This document shows, piece by piece, positions 54,465-63,873 of a DNA stretch of 64,000 nucleotides. This stretch comes from Siphonodentalium dalli (taxonomy: Eukaryota > Mollusca > Scaphopoda > Gadilida > Siphonodentaliidae). A model generated the notes under the pieces. The model had not been told where the DNA came from and did not search any database. It was given only the letters and a program-made list of their open reading frames with translations. Position numbers and translations under genes: made by a program. The stretch spans positions 160,080,875 through 160,144,874 of the forward strand of contig CP136062.1 in NCBI GenBank assembly GCA_032622095.1, in the 5' to 3' direction. Each line of letters starts with the position of its first letter. Positions within the stretch are counted from its first letter, which is position 1.

Positions 54465-54598
54465 TTGGGGCATCTTAAGTTCCAGCGATAAAGCTCGACA
54501 GTTCAGCATTAGTACTGGAGGTGTGCTGACTGTTTCAAAGTCACTAGATAGAGAAACTATAGCGATACATAACATCACAGTCACAGCTACTGACAAAG
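54465..54598 (+). CDS. CadN: CadN-like exon R (cadherin repeat 13, middle)
   Basis: Acceptor TTTTTACTTACAG at 54464, donor GTATGT at 54599. The first base completes Thr; then WGILSSSDKARQFSIST, GGVLTVSKSLDRETIAIHN and ITVTATDK. These are the F, G and ExxxY-type strands of a repeat. One base out. The identical acceptor context in the units upstream is strong evidence that the array came from this exon. Confidence 0.9.
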
Positions 54599-54608
54599 GT
54601 ATGTATTA

Positions 54609-54843
54609 AAGGCCCACATAATTTTCGAACCCCAGATCACTATATATAAAATATATGCCATGTTATACACTATTCGAAAGAGGAAGCTCCAAACCTTTGT
54701 ATTATTAACTTATTTGCTCAATAAACTGTGAACATGTTGTTTTTGTTGAGGTACCAATGTCTTTTCTGTGTGGGATAGCATCACTAAATTCACCCTCTGG
54801 GCACCTCATTCTGCAAACGACAGGCACTCTAAACTCAGGCTTG
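54609..54843. mobile_element. Two truncated MITE fragments
   Basis: 54609-54755 is an inverted partial copy of 41100-41556 (AAGGCCCACATAATTTTCGA ... AAACTGTGAACATGTTG). 54770-54843 is the right arm of a foldback MITE (CACTAAATTCACCCTCTGGG ... GCACTCTAAACTCAGGCTTG), ending about 45 bases before exon S. Confidence 0.7.
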
Positions 54844-54888
54844 GCTCCAACATTCATTTCCTTGCTTCTATAAACACTTATTTTTCAG

Positions 54889-55146
54889 GTTCTCCGCGAA
54901 AAATTGGTACGGCTAAAGTGACCTTGACATTGCTGGATATCAATGATAACTTCCCAATATTTGCTGAGGATTATCGGCCAATCATTATGGAGGGCCTGCC
55001 TCCACAACAGGAATTCTTAACATTCAGCGCAGTAGATAAAGATAAGCCAGAGAATGGACCTCCATTTACTTTCCAGCTTCCATGTAGCGGACAATGTTGC
55101 CAGGGATTTGATACATGTGATGATTTCAGCATGCGGTTTAACAGAG
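54889..55146 (+). CDS. CadN: CadN-like exon S (repeat 13 end, repeat 14)
   Basis: Acceptor TTATTTTTCAG at 54888, donor GTAAAA at 55147. TAKVTLTLLDINDNFPIF is the linker. YRPIIMEGLPPQQEFLTFSA then VDKDKPENGPPFTFQLP start repeat 14. The insert CSGQCCQGFDTCDD carries four cysteines, as expected for the membrane-proximal region of non-chordate cadherins. One base in, one base out. Confidence 0.9.
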
Positions 55147-55168
55147 GTAAAATTTATATCTATATATA

Positions 55169-56055
55169 CAGTAAAACCTCTCCAAACCGAACCCTCTATA
55201 AACCTAATCACTCTCAATAACGAACAAAGTCATCATCTTTACGATGTGCATTAACCCTTCCATGACTGGAAGGGTTCTTCAAATTTTGCGAAAACTCTGC
55301 GACAATGCATTTTCTTATTTGTGCGAGTCTCCCATAGGGAGACTCGCATATATAAGAAAATACATTGGCTAACAACATTTACCTTGACCGTGCGACCCAG
55401 TGCATTCACTTATATATGTGAGGCTCCCTATGGGAGACTTACACATATAAGAGAATGCACTGGCACAGGATCTTTAATGCTGCACCAGTGCAGCTCCCAT
55501 AATGAAAGGGTTAATATCGTGATGGTCTTTAAATTTATCTTCAGGAATGATTACTGTATACAGTGCAAACTCTCCAGTCCGGACCCTCTATAAACCTAAT
55601 CCCTACCCATAATGAAAAAATTGTCCGGTCCCGAATTCACGTGCATTCTCAATAAAAAATTACCTCTGTGAACAGGAACCCCTCTATTCCGAACATCGGA
55701 TGGCTTTCTAGTCCATAAGTGAGCAAATACATTAATTTTTACTTCCGTAATCCGAACATGATTTGACTTAGTTGACTTATTGGCTTTGGTGTAGACTGGG
55801 GAAGTTGAAAGCGTTCGTCGAACATAAGACCGCTAATTAAATCTGTACCCATATACAAGAGTACGAAATATTTTATTTGGTACCTTATTGAATAAAGTTA
55901 AATTAATCAAAATAATGAGTTGATTGTGCTTCAACAACTCTTAGTAACGACATCAGTACATTCCAATCATAGTACAATTTTCTATAAAACGAACTCCTCT
56001 CTAAACCGAAAAGACAGGCTGGTCGGAAGGGTGCTTGGTTTGGAGAGTTTTACTG
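55169..56055. mobile_element. pogo-like MITE with a nested TTAA MITE
   Basis: Ends CAGTAAAACCTCTCCAAACC and GGTTTGGAGAGTTTTACTG, TA on both sides (55167-55168, 56056-56057). Subterminal CCCTCTATAAACCTAATC occurs twice. It begins 22 bases after the exon S donor. A piggyBac-like MITE is nested at 55255-55510. Confidence 0.85.
55255..55510. mobile_element. TTAA-flanked palindromic MITE (CATGACTGGA family)
   Basis: TTAA at 55251-55254 and 55511-55514; ends CCCTTCCATGACTGGAAGGG and CAGCTCCCATAATGAAAGGG. Two hairpins with TTGTGCGAGTCTCCCATAGG and TATATATGTGAGGCTCCC. Relatives at 58794-58999, 60559-60800 and 63874 onward. Confidence 0.85.
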
Positions 56056-56463
56056 TATGTAAAAGCGTATGATCTGTCTGTCGTCCGTTTGCAATTTTTC
56101 TCCCAAACCTTTGGACCGATTTCAACGAAATTTTATGTGGTGACTCGAAGGTTCCCTGTGATAACGGCTTCAAGTTTTAAGAAAAACTTTTTTTAAATTA
56201 AAAAAAAAATCTAAATGTTAAAGGTCTGTCTGACTTTTTTGCGGAGTCATCCCCCTTTTTTATTTAAATTTTTTTGCAACACGCAGAATTTTGTCTTGAG
56301 TTTTGCGATGCTACATTTTCTGGTAAATGTTTTGAAATCTTGGCACAGAGGCCAATTGGGAAATTTTTTTTGCAGTGTTTCTCAATACTACAATGTATAA
56401 AACATTTCCATCACTAGCTGCCATTGGGGAACAGCCCACCTCTAATTACCTTTATTTTGACAG

Positions 56464-56673
56464 ATGGAGACAATGGTAACGGAGTGGGTATTGTCACCAG
56501 CCAACAGACATTCGACAGAGAGGAGCAGAAGTATCTCTACTACCCGATTGTGATGTCCGACTCAGGATCGCCCATTATGAGTGGAACAAACACACTCACG
56601 ATAGAGATTGGTGATATTAATGATAAGGAACATTTCCCGGGCCACAGAAATATCTTCGTTTATCAATACAAAG
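56464..56673 (+). CDS. CadN: CadN-like exon T (repeat 14 end, into non-chordate region)
   Basis: Acceptor TTATTTTGACAG at 56463, donor GTCAGT at 56674. DGDNGNGVGIVTSQQTFDRE, YYPIVMSDSGSPIMSGTNTL and TIEIGDINDKEHFPGHRNIF. The linker DINDKEHF replaces the usual NxP and leads into the region conserved in CadN proteins. One base in and out. Confidence 0.9.
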
Positions 56674-56822
56674 GTCAGTTTTGACAACAGATGTGAATTG
56701 ACAATATATATGATTCATTTCCTGATACACACAGATACACAGGCTGATTTATACAAAACATGTGGGTTACACATCTGCCAACCATGATCGACCTCTCATT
56801 ATGAAATCTATCTGCTTATTAT

Positions 56823-56920
56823 TACCCCCTCCCCCCCCCCCCCCCCTCTCTTGAAGAGAATGGGGGAGTATACTGGATTGACCTCGTCGTTCCATCCGTC
56901 CACACATCTATCCCTCCATT
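56823..56920. mobile_element. Head fragment of a TATACCCCC-family Helitron-like element
   Basis: TTACCCCCTCCCCC then TCTTGAAGAGAATGGGGGAG and TATACTGGATTGACC is the head hairpin, followed by CATCCGTCC. The rest is missing; the exon U array begins directly. Confidence 0.65.
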
Positions 56921-57046
56921 TTTCAGACCTGTATTGGAATGTTGAAATTGGTTCTCTATTTATTACACATATATTTGTATTTTCGGACCTGTTTGGGAAT
57001 GTTGAGATTGGTTCTGTATTTATAACACATTGTTTTGTATTTTCAG
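56921..57046 (+). repeat. Two 60-bp copies of the exon U acceptor junction, in frame
   Basis: Acceptors TTTTCAGACCTG (AG 56925-56926), TTTTCGGACCTG (AG changed to GG, 56985-56986) and the true TTTTCAGGACTA (57045-57046) are exactly 60 bp apart. Each is followed by a version of GGGAATGT(T/C)GA(G)AT(A)GGTTCT. The units have no stops and share the exon frame: DLYWNVEIGSLFITHIFVFS, DLFGNVEIGSVFITHCFVFS, then GLYGNVDIGSVYCED. Confidence 0.92.
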
Positions 57047-57161
57047 GACTATATGGGAATGTCGACATAGGTTCTGTATATTGTGAGGATGAGGATGACT
57101 GGGACTTACCTGATAAATCATTCTACTACACTGGACCAGAGCATCTGCTTAGGATGTTCGA
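57047..57161 (+). CDS. CadN: CadN-like exon U (non-chordate cadherin region)
   Basis: Acceptor GTATTTTCAG at 57046, donor GTAAGT at 57162. GLYGNVDIGSVYCEDEDDWD then LPDKSFYYTGPEHLLRMF. The EDxDDWDLPDKxF motif is a hallmark of neural-cadherin type proteins just C-terminal of the cadherin repeats. One base in, phase 2 out. Confidence 0.93.
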
Positions 57162-57884
57162 GTAAGTTCTTTAATTTATTATGCCCTGTTATTCCATCCA
57201 TCCCTCATGTCCATTCGTCCATCAGAATAACCTGTTAAAGCGACAGCATTTATAATAGCTACTTATTTTATTTATCCATCGTGCAAAACTTGATTTTTGT
57301 GGGGGAATTCTATCATTTTCTATAGTTTTTCATTTGTTTCTTAAATGATGCACTTTCATTTATGAGGTCAAGCAAACTAATTATAATTCATGATGTGGGC
57401 AAACCAAAGTGCAGCTTAGAGAGAAATAGGGTATTTGATTTTTATAGTTATTCTAAGCTGACCTTGTTCTGATGATTTATAGATGTTTTAGAGCAAAAAC
57501 GTATAACCTTTTACAAATATTTTATCAATAAAAGTGAATTATGGATGATTAAAACATTCTAGTCACAATGATGTCATTTAGGTCGGTAGACATCCCAAGT
57601 TACCTGCAAAATTCACATATATAATTACATCATGAAATAACATTTATTTGATACATATGCCTGAAAAATATATATCTCTATGAAGAGCGTTTCATGTTTT
57701 GCATTCCAGCTATTCTGCCATGTGTAACATTACTTTGTACTTAGCAGACAGTTAAAAAATGTAAATCCGATTACCTTATACTACGAAGCAGAGAATATAG
57801 AAACCAAAAACATTTGAGTACAGTACCCCATTAAAATGTGCAATTATATTAGAAAACCAAGACTATTACTTAGGCCCAATAAAT

Positions 57885-57975
57885 AAAAATACTGTATTAT
57901 CAGGCACCTCCATCACGTAGGAACTCCCTCATCACCCAGGCACCTCCCTCATCACCCAGGCACCTCCCTCATCAC
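57885..57975. repeat. Short minisatellite related to 33932-34745
   Basis: AATAAATAAAAATACTGTAT then repeated AGGCACCTCCCTCATCACCC, three copies. The rest of this intron (57162-58213) is AT-rich with no feature recognised. Confidence 0.7.
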
Positions 57976-58213
57976 ACTTTTATTTATCCGTTATCTGCTT
58001 TTATCATCTTAAGATCCGTCCAAATTAATAATAGACCATTCCGATGTACACTTTTTAACTGACTGTAAGAATCCAATACAGTATTAATGGCCTTATAAAC
58101 ACATCTCTGTGAAAAATATCAACCTGAAAATATGTTTTGAGTTGTAAATTTGCCATTTGAAAATGAGATTTATGCCTATTAGCACTAACAATTTCTCGAT
58201 TTTGATTTTGTAG

Positions 58214-58395
58214 GTTAGATGGGGACACTGGAATGATTACTATGAAGAAAGGCGTTCCTCCTGGACAGTATGAATTCACTGCTAATGTTTACGATCGAAT
58301 TTTCGATAAGAAGAATGTCTCTTGTTCCGTCAAAATCGACATAGAGGAGATAACAGATGAAGCTGTCTTTAATTCTGGCTCTATAAGAATCACAG
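58214..58395 (+). CDS. CadN: CadN-like exon V (non-chordate cadherin region)
   Basis: Acceptor GATTTTGTAG at 58213, donor GTGAGG at 58396. ELDGDTGMITMKKGVPPGQY then EFTANVYDRIFDKKNVSCSV and IEEITDEAVFNSGSIRIT. The NTGMITM, VYDR and EEAVxxSGSIR patterns match CadN-type proteins. One base out to exon W. Confidence 0.92.
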
Positions 58396-58439
58396 GTGAG
58401 GTCAAAGGGCATCGTAACTAGTAAGGTCAAAGATTGGAA

Positions 58440-58681
58440 AGTATTATGATGTTGCTCTGTCTGTCTGTGCATCAGTCCATCCGACCATTTGCTTTTGGTT
58501 TCCGGATGATAACTTTAGATAGGCTCAACTGAATGAAATGATCTTTGATATGTGGGTTTACTAGCACTAAATTAATGTCAAGTTCGAATTTGGGTTCCAC
58601 CGCCAATTTTCACCAGAGCTATGGCACTTTGATGGAATTACCATGGGCATATTTTGCCACACCCTAGCAATGCTCTTGTTT
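58440..58681. mobile_element. Helitron-like fragment, TATACGCCCG family, tail part
   Basis: CTGTCTGTCTGTGCATC, TTTCCGGATGATAACTTTAG and a tail ATGGGCATATTTTGCCACAC ... ATGCTCTTGT as in 46330-46845. The head is missing. Confidence 0.6.
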
Positions 58682-58793
58682 TCAATATTATCTGTTAGAA
58701 ATAATGGATTTGACAACAAATATGATTTTTTGTTTGTTTCTGATATATATTTTCCAGATCTAGTTGCCTGAGAGCGCAGCTATTTTATTTTAA

Positions 58794-58999
58794 CACTTCC
58801 ATGACTGTAGCTTTCTGAATTTTGCGAAAAACCCTGTGCCTTTCTCTTATAAATGCAAGTCTCTCATATATTATAGAATGCATTAGCCTAACAATATTTT
58901 CCTTAACCTTGAAGTGTATTCTCTTATGCATGCGAGGCTCCCTGTAGGATCTTCAATTCTGCACCAAAGCAGCTCCTGTCATGAACCTCATGAAAGGTT
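58794..58999. mobile_element. Degenerate CATGACTGGA-family MITE
   Basis: TTAA at 58790-58793, CACTTCCATGACTGTAGCTT, damaged hairpins with TTCTCTTATAAATGCAAGTC, ending CAGCTCCTGTCATGAA and CATGAAAGGTTTAA. Confidence 0.65.
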
Positions 59000-59134
59000 T
59001 AATGGCCTAAGTGTAATACCGTATGTACAAATCTTAACAGGAAATGGGATGGGAGGATTTCTCTGCATTCTCTTGATCTAAATTGTTGATTATATGTATT
59101 AGCTGGATATAGTTTCAGAGATCTGCATATTGGC

Positions 59135-60017
59135 CAGACCTGTTTACTTTCCCGATTTCGGCGGGAGTCTCCCGATTTTGTGTCATTTCTCATGTGCTCC
59201 TGATCGGGAAACCAAATCTCCCGATTTCAAAAGATGAACCCCAAATTAGCCGACGGCTGTACCAAGCGTTAAGCCATGCACGCTATAGTGTTACAAATCA
59301 ATTAGGAATATATCGCCTGTGAGTCAAACAGTGACAAAATGTTGACACAACGTTGACTCTTTTGTTTAACAGCGTTGAGTAAGTAAATGCGGTCTTCAAT
59401 GTCCAGACAAGGATTATACCTAATATATCAAACAAGAGGCTTCCTTTTTTAGCCACACTTAATAAAGTGTTGGTTTCTGCTAGTCCCGACCGACTGCTTT
59501 AAAACCGCCGACTCAAATTATTATATTGCCGATTTAAACTTTTTGTTTGTTTTAGTTCCGTTTCCGTCTTTGTGGTATTCCGTGTTTTATATACGCAATA
59601 ACAGAACGCGAATCGAACAGACCTCAAAACAATTATGTCAATACCCTCTCTCTTTAAATTCACCGATGTTACTGAATATATTTGGCGACAAAATTATCCG
59701 AGAGTACCATTTTATAGTGCGCAAATATAGTTTTAATCGTTGAATTGCCTTATTCGAAATAAAACGTGATCCATAATCGGAAAATCGTAATTTTATTCCC
59801 AATGATTTTAGAAATTAGAGGTAATCGGTGTCAAGGCCGTTAATTGTGGCAGATGCAAACCAAATGCAACGAACAGTCTATATGACATTTAAATGAAAAA
59901 TATGAAGAAAAAAATTCGTGATACTTTTATCGAAAAAAATCTCCAGATTTTTCACTAAATCTCCCTCTTTCTGAGGACAAATCTCCAGATTTCCAATTTT
60001 AAAAGTAAACAGGTCTG
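59135..60017. mobile_element. Non-autonomous hAT element with exact 8-bp duplication
   Basis: Ends CAGACCTGTTTACTTT and AAAGTAAACAGGTCTG are perfect inverses. ATATTGGC flanks both (59127-59134, 60018-60025). Subterminal regions repeat TCTCCCGATTT at the left and AATCTCCAGATTT at the right. 883 bp, no transposase recognised. Confidence 0.93.
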
Positions 60018-60254
60018 ATATTGGCCCAATTTCATCGTTTATGTAGGTTGCGTTCAAACTAGGAATTATTCTGCTTATTTTCTTATTCTGAAGTTCCATC
60101 ACAAATATATCATCAGTAAAGGCTGTGTGTTAATGGTCTGTATTCTTTCAAGATGATAACTCACTTAATGACTTAAACGTTGAAGCTCCACACTTTTCAT
60201 CCATTTAAACAGAATTAGCATGATTCGTATGGAGCTATTTATCTTTCTTCTTAG

Positions 60255-60505
60255 GAATGTCCGCCGAGGAGTTTGTTCTAAGGGAAAAATCGCATCCGAA
60301 TGCAGGACCAACAGACTTTGGAGATAGTGCTTATGATAAATTCCGTGAGCTTCTGTCAACGAAACTTGACGTGCCACTGGCATACGTACAGGTGTTCAGT
60401 GTGATGCAGAATGGAGATTTGACAGAAGTGAGATATGCGGCCCATGGTTCACCTTATTACCCAGCTGGGAGGTTAGACGGAATCGTTCTTCGAGACAAGG
60501 CGGAG
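60255..60505 (+). CDS. CadN: CadN-like exon W (non-chordate cadherin region)
   Basis: Acceptor TTTCTTCTTAG at 60254, donor GTTAGT at 60506. GMSAEEFVLREKSHPNAGPT, YDKFRELLSTKLDVPLAYVQ, VFSVMQNGDLTEVRYAAHGS and PYYPAGRLDGIVLRDKAE. The G(M/I)SAEDF start and AHGSPYY motif are shared with CadN proteins. This segment takes part in proteolytic processing in non-chordate cadherins (family knowledge). Phase 1 in, phase 0 out. Confidence 0.93.
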
Positions 60506-60558
60506 GTTAGTGTCTTCCCTATTATCACTTCCATGATTGGAGTTACCTCCCTTATTAA

Positions 60559-60800
60559 CCCTTACATGACTGGAGCTTCTTGAAATTTTGCGATAACACT
60601 ATGCCAATGCATTCTTTTATATATGCGAGTCTCCCTATATATAAGAAAATACATTGTCCTAACAATATTTACCTTGACCTTGTAGGACAGTATATTCTCT
60701 TATATAGTTGAGGCTTCCTATGGGAGACTCGCATATATTAGAGAATGCAATGGCACAGGATCTTTAATGTTACACCAGCTCAGCTCCAATCATGAAAGGG
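60559..60800. mobile_element. TTAA-flanked palindromic MITE (CATGACTGGA family)
   Basis: TTAA at 60555-60558 and 60801-60804; ends CCCTTACATGACTGGAGCTT and CTCCAATCATGAAAGGG. Two hairpins with ATATATGCGAGTCTCCC. It starts about 50 bases after the exon W donor. Confidence 0.85.
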
Positions 60801-60804
60801 TTAA

Positions 60805-62107
60805 AGGTGCTTTAGTTAACTCTTTAACCCTTTTCAACTAAATTGGATAACAGTATCTTGCAAAATGACACCCAGGATGTCCCAAATGTTCAAAAAGTCA
60901 CTCAGCATCTCAATTTCTTAAAGTCGTGTTGGTCTGTGACGGTCAAACTCAACGCGGGTAGAATAGTCTTTCAAATTCATTCGCAAATCACAAACAAATA
61001 ATTATTGTAATATAATTAACATGCGCAGTCCCTCCCACGAGGAAAACACAGCGAGAGCATTTATTTGCTCCCGTAACGCAGAAGACGGGTGTAATATGGC
61101 ACCCATACTATAATTGTAAGTTGGGTTTTTGCACAACCAAAAAGTCATTGTGGAAGAGACCTATGTCTAGTTACACTTTAAAATGCCAAAGTTGAACTGA
61201 GATGGTAAAGGATCTACATAAACCTTAAAATAGATCAATATTGAACCCACAATTACACTCCATTAGTATTTTGCGAAGAGGGATGGGTGCGAATTTCAGC
61301 ACCAGTGAATTGAAAATTACGAGTGCGTACGGGTGCGAGAGCAATCGCTCCTGTCTCCTGGGAAGGACTGCATGCGAATAATTTAAAATTGATTTTATTT
61401 TATGAGACTTTGATATGCTTGGTGTCTTTTTGCACATTTAGGAGATACTGAGTGTTTTTTTGCACTTTTAGGAGTTCCTGGGTGTCTTTTTGCAAAAAAA
61501 CCATGCGCCAATGTTTCTGAAAAACACTATCAGCCTGTATTATCTTTTTCAAGTCATCCTACATTAATTGTACAAATCATCCAGTACCCCATGGAAAGTG
61601 ACAATTTTGTTCTTTGAAAAAAGTTCTCGCTTGAAATTGCTAAAATATCTGACATCACACATAAATTTGTTGGTGATGCACAACTAGATGTAGCCAGCCA
61701 GGGTCAGGATCAAGTTGCTTAAAGACATATTATGGACTTGTTCGGTGCGAGAAACTGATAAGTTAGTACTCGGGTGCTATGCCAAGTGTGGGAATGTAGC
61801 ATTCTACAACATTACTGAACTTTCATCAAAGAAATAAACCATAATGCTCCGTAGATATCATTGTCTGAACTACGCTTAATTGTAAATATTTACATCTCGA
61901 TTCGCAACACTGCGATCGGCGATAAACTAGCGCAAATTATTTCGCCAATGAGAGTCATTGCATTTAATTAATATATAAGAATGATGTGTGGGTACTGTAA
62001 ATTTGGATTAATATGCGTAAAAACAATATTTTTCTCCGGTTCTGTTTGATCACCCTACCAGATTGTTACATATCACTTTAAACATCTGCCTCCATTTTCA
62101 TTTTCAG
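60805..62107. other. Intron W-X, largely featureless
   Basis: AT-rich. The only structure seen is a threefold repeat of about 38 bp near 61405-61500 (TTTTTGCACTTTTAGGAG / GGTGTCTTTTTGCA). No terminal repeats or coding pattern. Confidence 0.5.
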
Positions 62108-62376
62108 TTTGAGCGAACTGTAGGAATCACGATCGTCATGGTGAACATTAACGAGTGTTTACAGGAGATATGTGAGAGTGGATGTACTAATGATTTGATT
62201 GTCGGTGACCAACCAACTCTAGTTAATGCCAATGGGACATCATTTGTTGGTGTGACAACGCGGATACAGGCTCGCTGTGTGTGTGGCGCTCGTGTGCCTC
62301 AAGATGTTGTACAATGCATTCCCGCCTTCTGTTATAATGGTGGAACATGTGACAAGAATGAATTTGGAGTAGTCAG
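62108..62376 (+). CDS. CadN: CadN-like exon X (cysteine-rich domain, start of EGF)
   Basis: Acceptor TTCATTTTCAG at 62107, donor GTAATA at 62377. FERTVGITIVMVNINECLQE then CESGCTNDLIVGDQPTLVNA, TSFVGVTTRIQARCVCGARV and CIPAFCYNGGTCDKNEFG. Cysteine spacing is that of the CE1-like segment of CadN proteins followed by the first half of an EGF repeat. Phase 0 in, phase 2 out. Confidence 0.93.
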
Positions 62377-62455
62377 GTAATACGTTATTATAATATAGCC
62401 TTGCGAATTATATAGGAAATGCCTAGGTAAAAGCAGAGGCAAAATCAGTTTGTCT

Positions 62456-62926
62456 GGCAAGCCTGAGTTTAGTGTGCCTGTCATTTGCAGAATGAGGTCC
62501 CCAGAGGGTGAATTTAGTGACGCTATCCTGCATCTATCCCGCATAGCGTGCTAGCTTCACTAAATTCACCCTCTGGGGACCTCATTCTGCTTAGGCCTCA
62601 GCTGCTATGGGAGACATAGACTCAGATTGAAGTTCCCAAATGGTGAATATTGTGATGTACACCCATTGGGAACCTTGATTATGCAATGTGTCATCTGCCA
62701 ATTTGGGGATATAGAGAAACTAAACTAAAAATGAAATAGAATATATGTGAAGAAATTTCTTTGGAAATTTGATAATAAACTTTCCAGAGAAGATGAGGCC
62801 TAAGCAGAATGAGGTCCCCAGAGGGTGAATTTAGTGATGCTAGCCCGCTATGTGGGATAGCGTCACTAAATTCCCCTCTGGGAACCTCATTCTTCAAATG
62901 ACAGGCACACTAAACTCAGGCTTGTT
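62456..62926. mobile_element. Foldback MITE, full copy
   Basis: Outer ends CAAGCCTGAGTTTAGTGTGC and GCACACTAAACTCAGGCTTG are near-perfect inverses, two GAGGTCCCCAGAGGGTGAAT hairpins, and a middle with CCAATTTGGGGATATAGAGA. Flanks TTGTCTGG and TTGTCTAGG suggest an 8-9 bp duplication. The left hairpin carries an extra CATCTATCCCG. Confidence 0.85.
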
Positions 62927-62973
62927 GTCTAGGCAATCCAAATTTCCTAGGTAACATCAGTTCATTGACAGGG

Positions 62974-63065
62974 ACCAGCATAGGGGTTTCAATTTGGGAG
63001 AAGTCACTTCTCCCGGTTTCATTATTAGGGAGAAGTGGACTGTTATCAGGGAGAAGTCATAACGG
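62974..63065. repeat. Repeat sharing CAGGGACCAGC with 36245
   Basis: CAGGGACCAGC, then GGGAGAAGTCACTTCTCCC (perfect 19-base palindrome) and repeated AGGGAGAAGT. It looks like the left end of a hAT-like element; no right end was found before exon Y. Confidence 0.45.
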
Positions 63066-63418
63066 CTAAAGTTCATTTTGCACCCCAATATCACCCTTCT
63101 ATGATCCAACAAGTATTATGCAGCTCAAGAGATCATTTATAAAAACCATTATATTGAGTAAGAATACCATTATAATCAGTAAATATACTTTAAATATGCT
63201 GTTGAGATATATGCATACTTGTATAAATAGGGAGAAATTACACATTTTAGGGAGAAGATTTCTAATCATTGGGTTGCTAAAATTTAATTGTGTCATTCAG
63301 AAATACAACCTGTTTAGCCAAAATTAGCCTTTCACTCTTCTCTATTCCGTAGGGGAATGTGGTCATGTTGTTGCTAAAATAAATCCCTGTTTTATCATGT
63401 ATACTTTTCTTGTTTCAG

Positions 63419-63800
63419 TTGTATCTGCATAGCTGGTTTTACTGGTCCTCGATGTCAACAAACAAAAATTAGTTTCAGTGGTAATGGCTATGCATTGTTG
63501 GCACCACTCCAGCAGTGTGAAGAAAGTAGAACAAGTATCGAGTTCATTACAAAGCATGCTAACGGATTAATATTCTACAATGGTCCGACTGACGAGCTAC
63601 AGGACGACATTGATACTGTCTACGATTTCATTTCTCTTGAGTTGAAAGATGGCTATCCACTTCTGAAGGTCAATCATGGGTCAGCAAGAGATAGCACCCT
63701 GTCTTTAGTCGTTGATGGAAAAGATGAGAATGGCGGTACAATTATCAATGCCCTAAATGATGAAAGCTGGCACCGAATCGACATCATCAGAAATGGCAAG
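63419..63800 (+). CDS. CadN: CadN-like exon Y (EGF end, laminin-G start)
   Basis: Acceptor TCTTGTTTCAG at 63418, donor GTTAGA at 63801. With exon X: SCICIAGFTGPRCQQ closes the EGF repeat. KISFSGNGYALLAPLQQCEE, TSIEFITKHANGLIFYNGPT, FISLELKDGYPLLKVNHGSA and DESWHRIDIIRNGK are the strands of a LamG domain (LIFY, LxDGxP, WHxI). The domain is completed downstream, outside the window. Confidence 0.93.
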
Positions 63801-63873
63801 GTTAGATTTAGCTCAGTATTAATGCTGGCAAGTCATAAATAGGCTGGTCCTGTTTAATTTTATAATTTATTAA

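Larger units (their letters stand above)
273..63800 (+). other. CadN: Neural-cadherin (CadN-like) gene, internal part, 25 exons
   Basis: This is a single-pass membrane adhesion receptor of the type III (non-chordate) classic cadherin class. Family members mediate calcium-dependent homophilic adhesion, chiefly between neurons, and bind catenins through a cytoplasmic tail that is not in this window. I joined 25 exons by GT/AG and phase; all 24 junctions keep one frame, giving about 1,967 codons. Order: one partial and 14 further cadherin repeats (exons A-T), the non-chordate cadherin region (T-W, with CEDEDDWDLPDKSF and AHGSPYY), a cysteine-rich plus EGF segment (X-Y) and the first part of LamG (Y). 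The gene runs off both ends. Identification as the CadN orthologue rests on the membrane-proximal region recalled from family knowledge; a closely related type III cadherin paralogue is the alternative. Confidence 0.9.

Noticed and set aside
8310-62897. Recurring short peptides of the type MRSPEGEFSDA...NSPSGDLIL on both strands
   Set aside because: They are the two arms of the foldback MITE hairpin, which encode the same peptide in both directions. Not genes.
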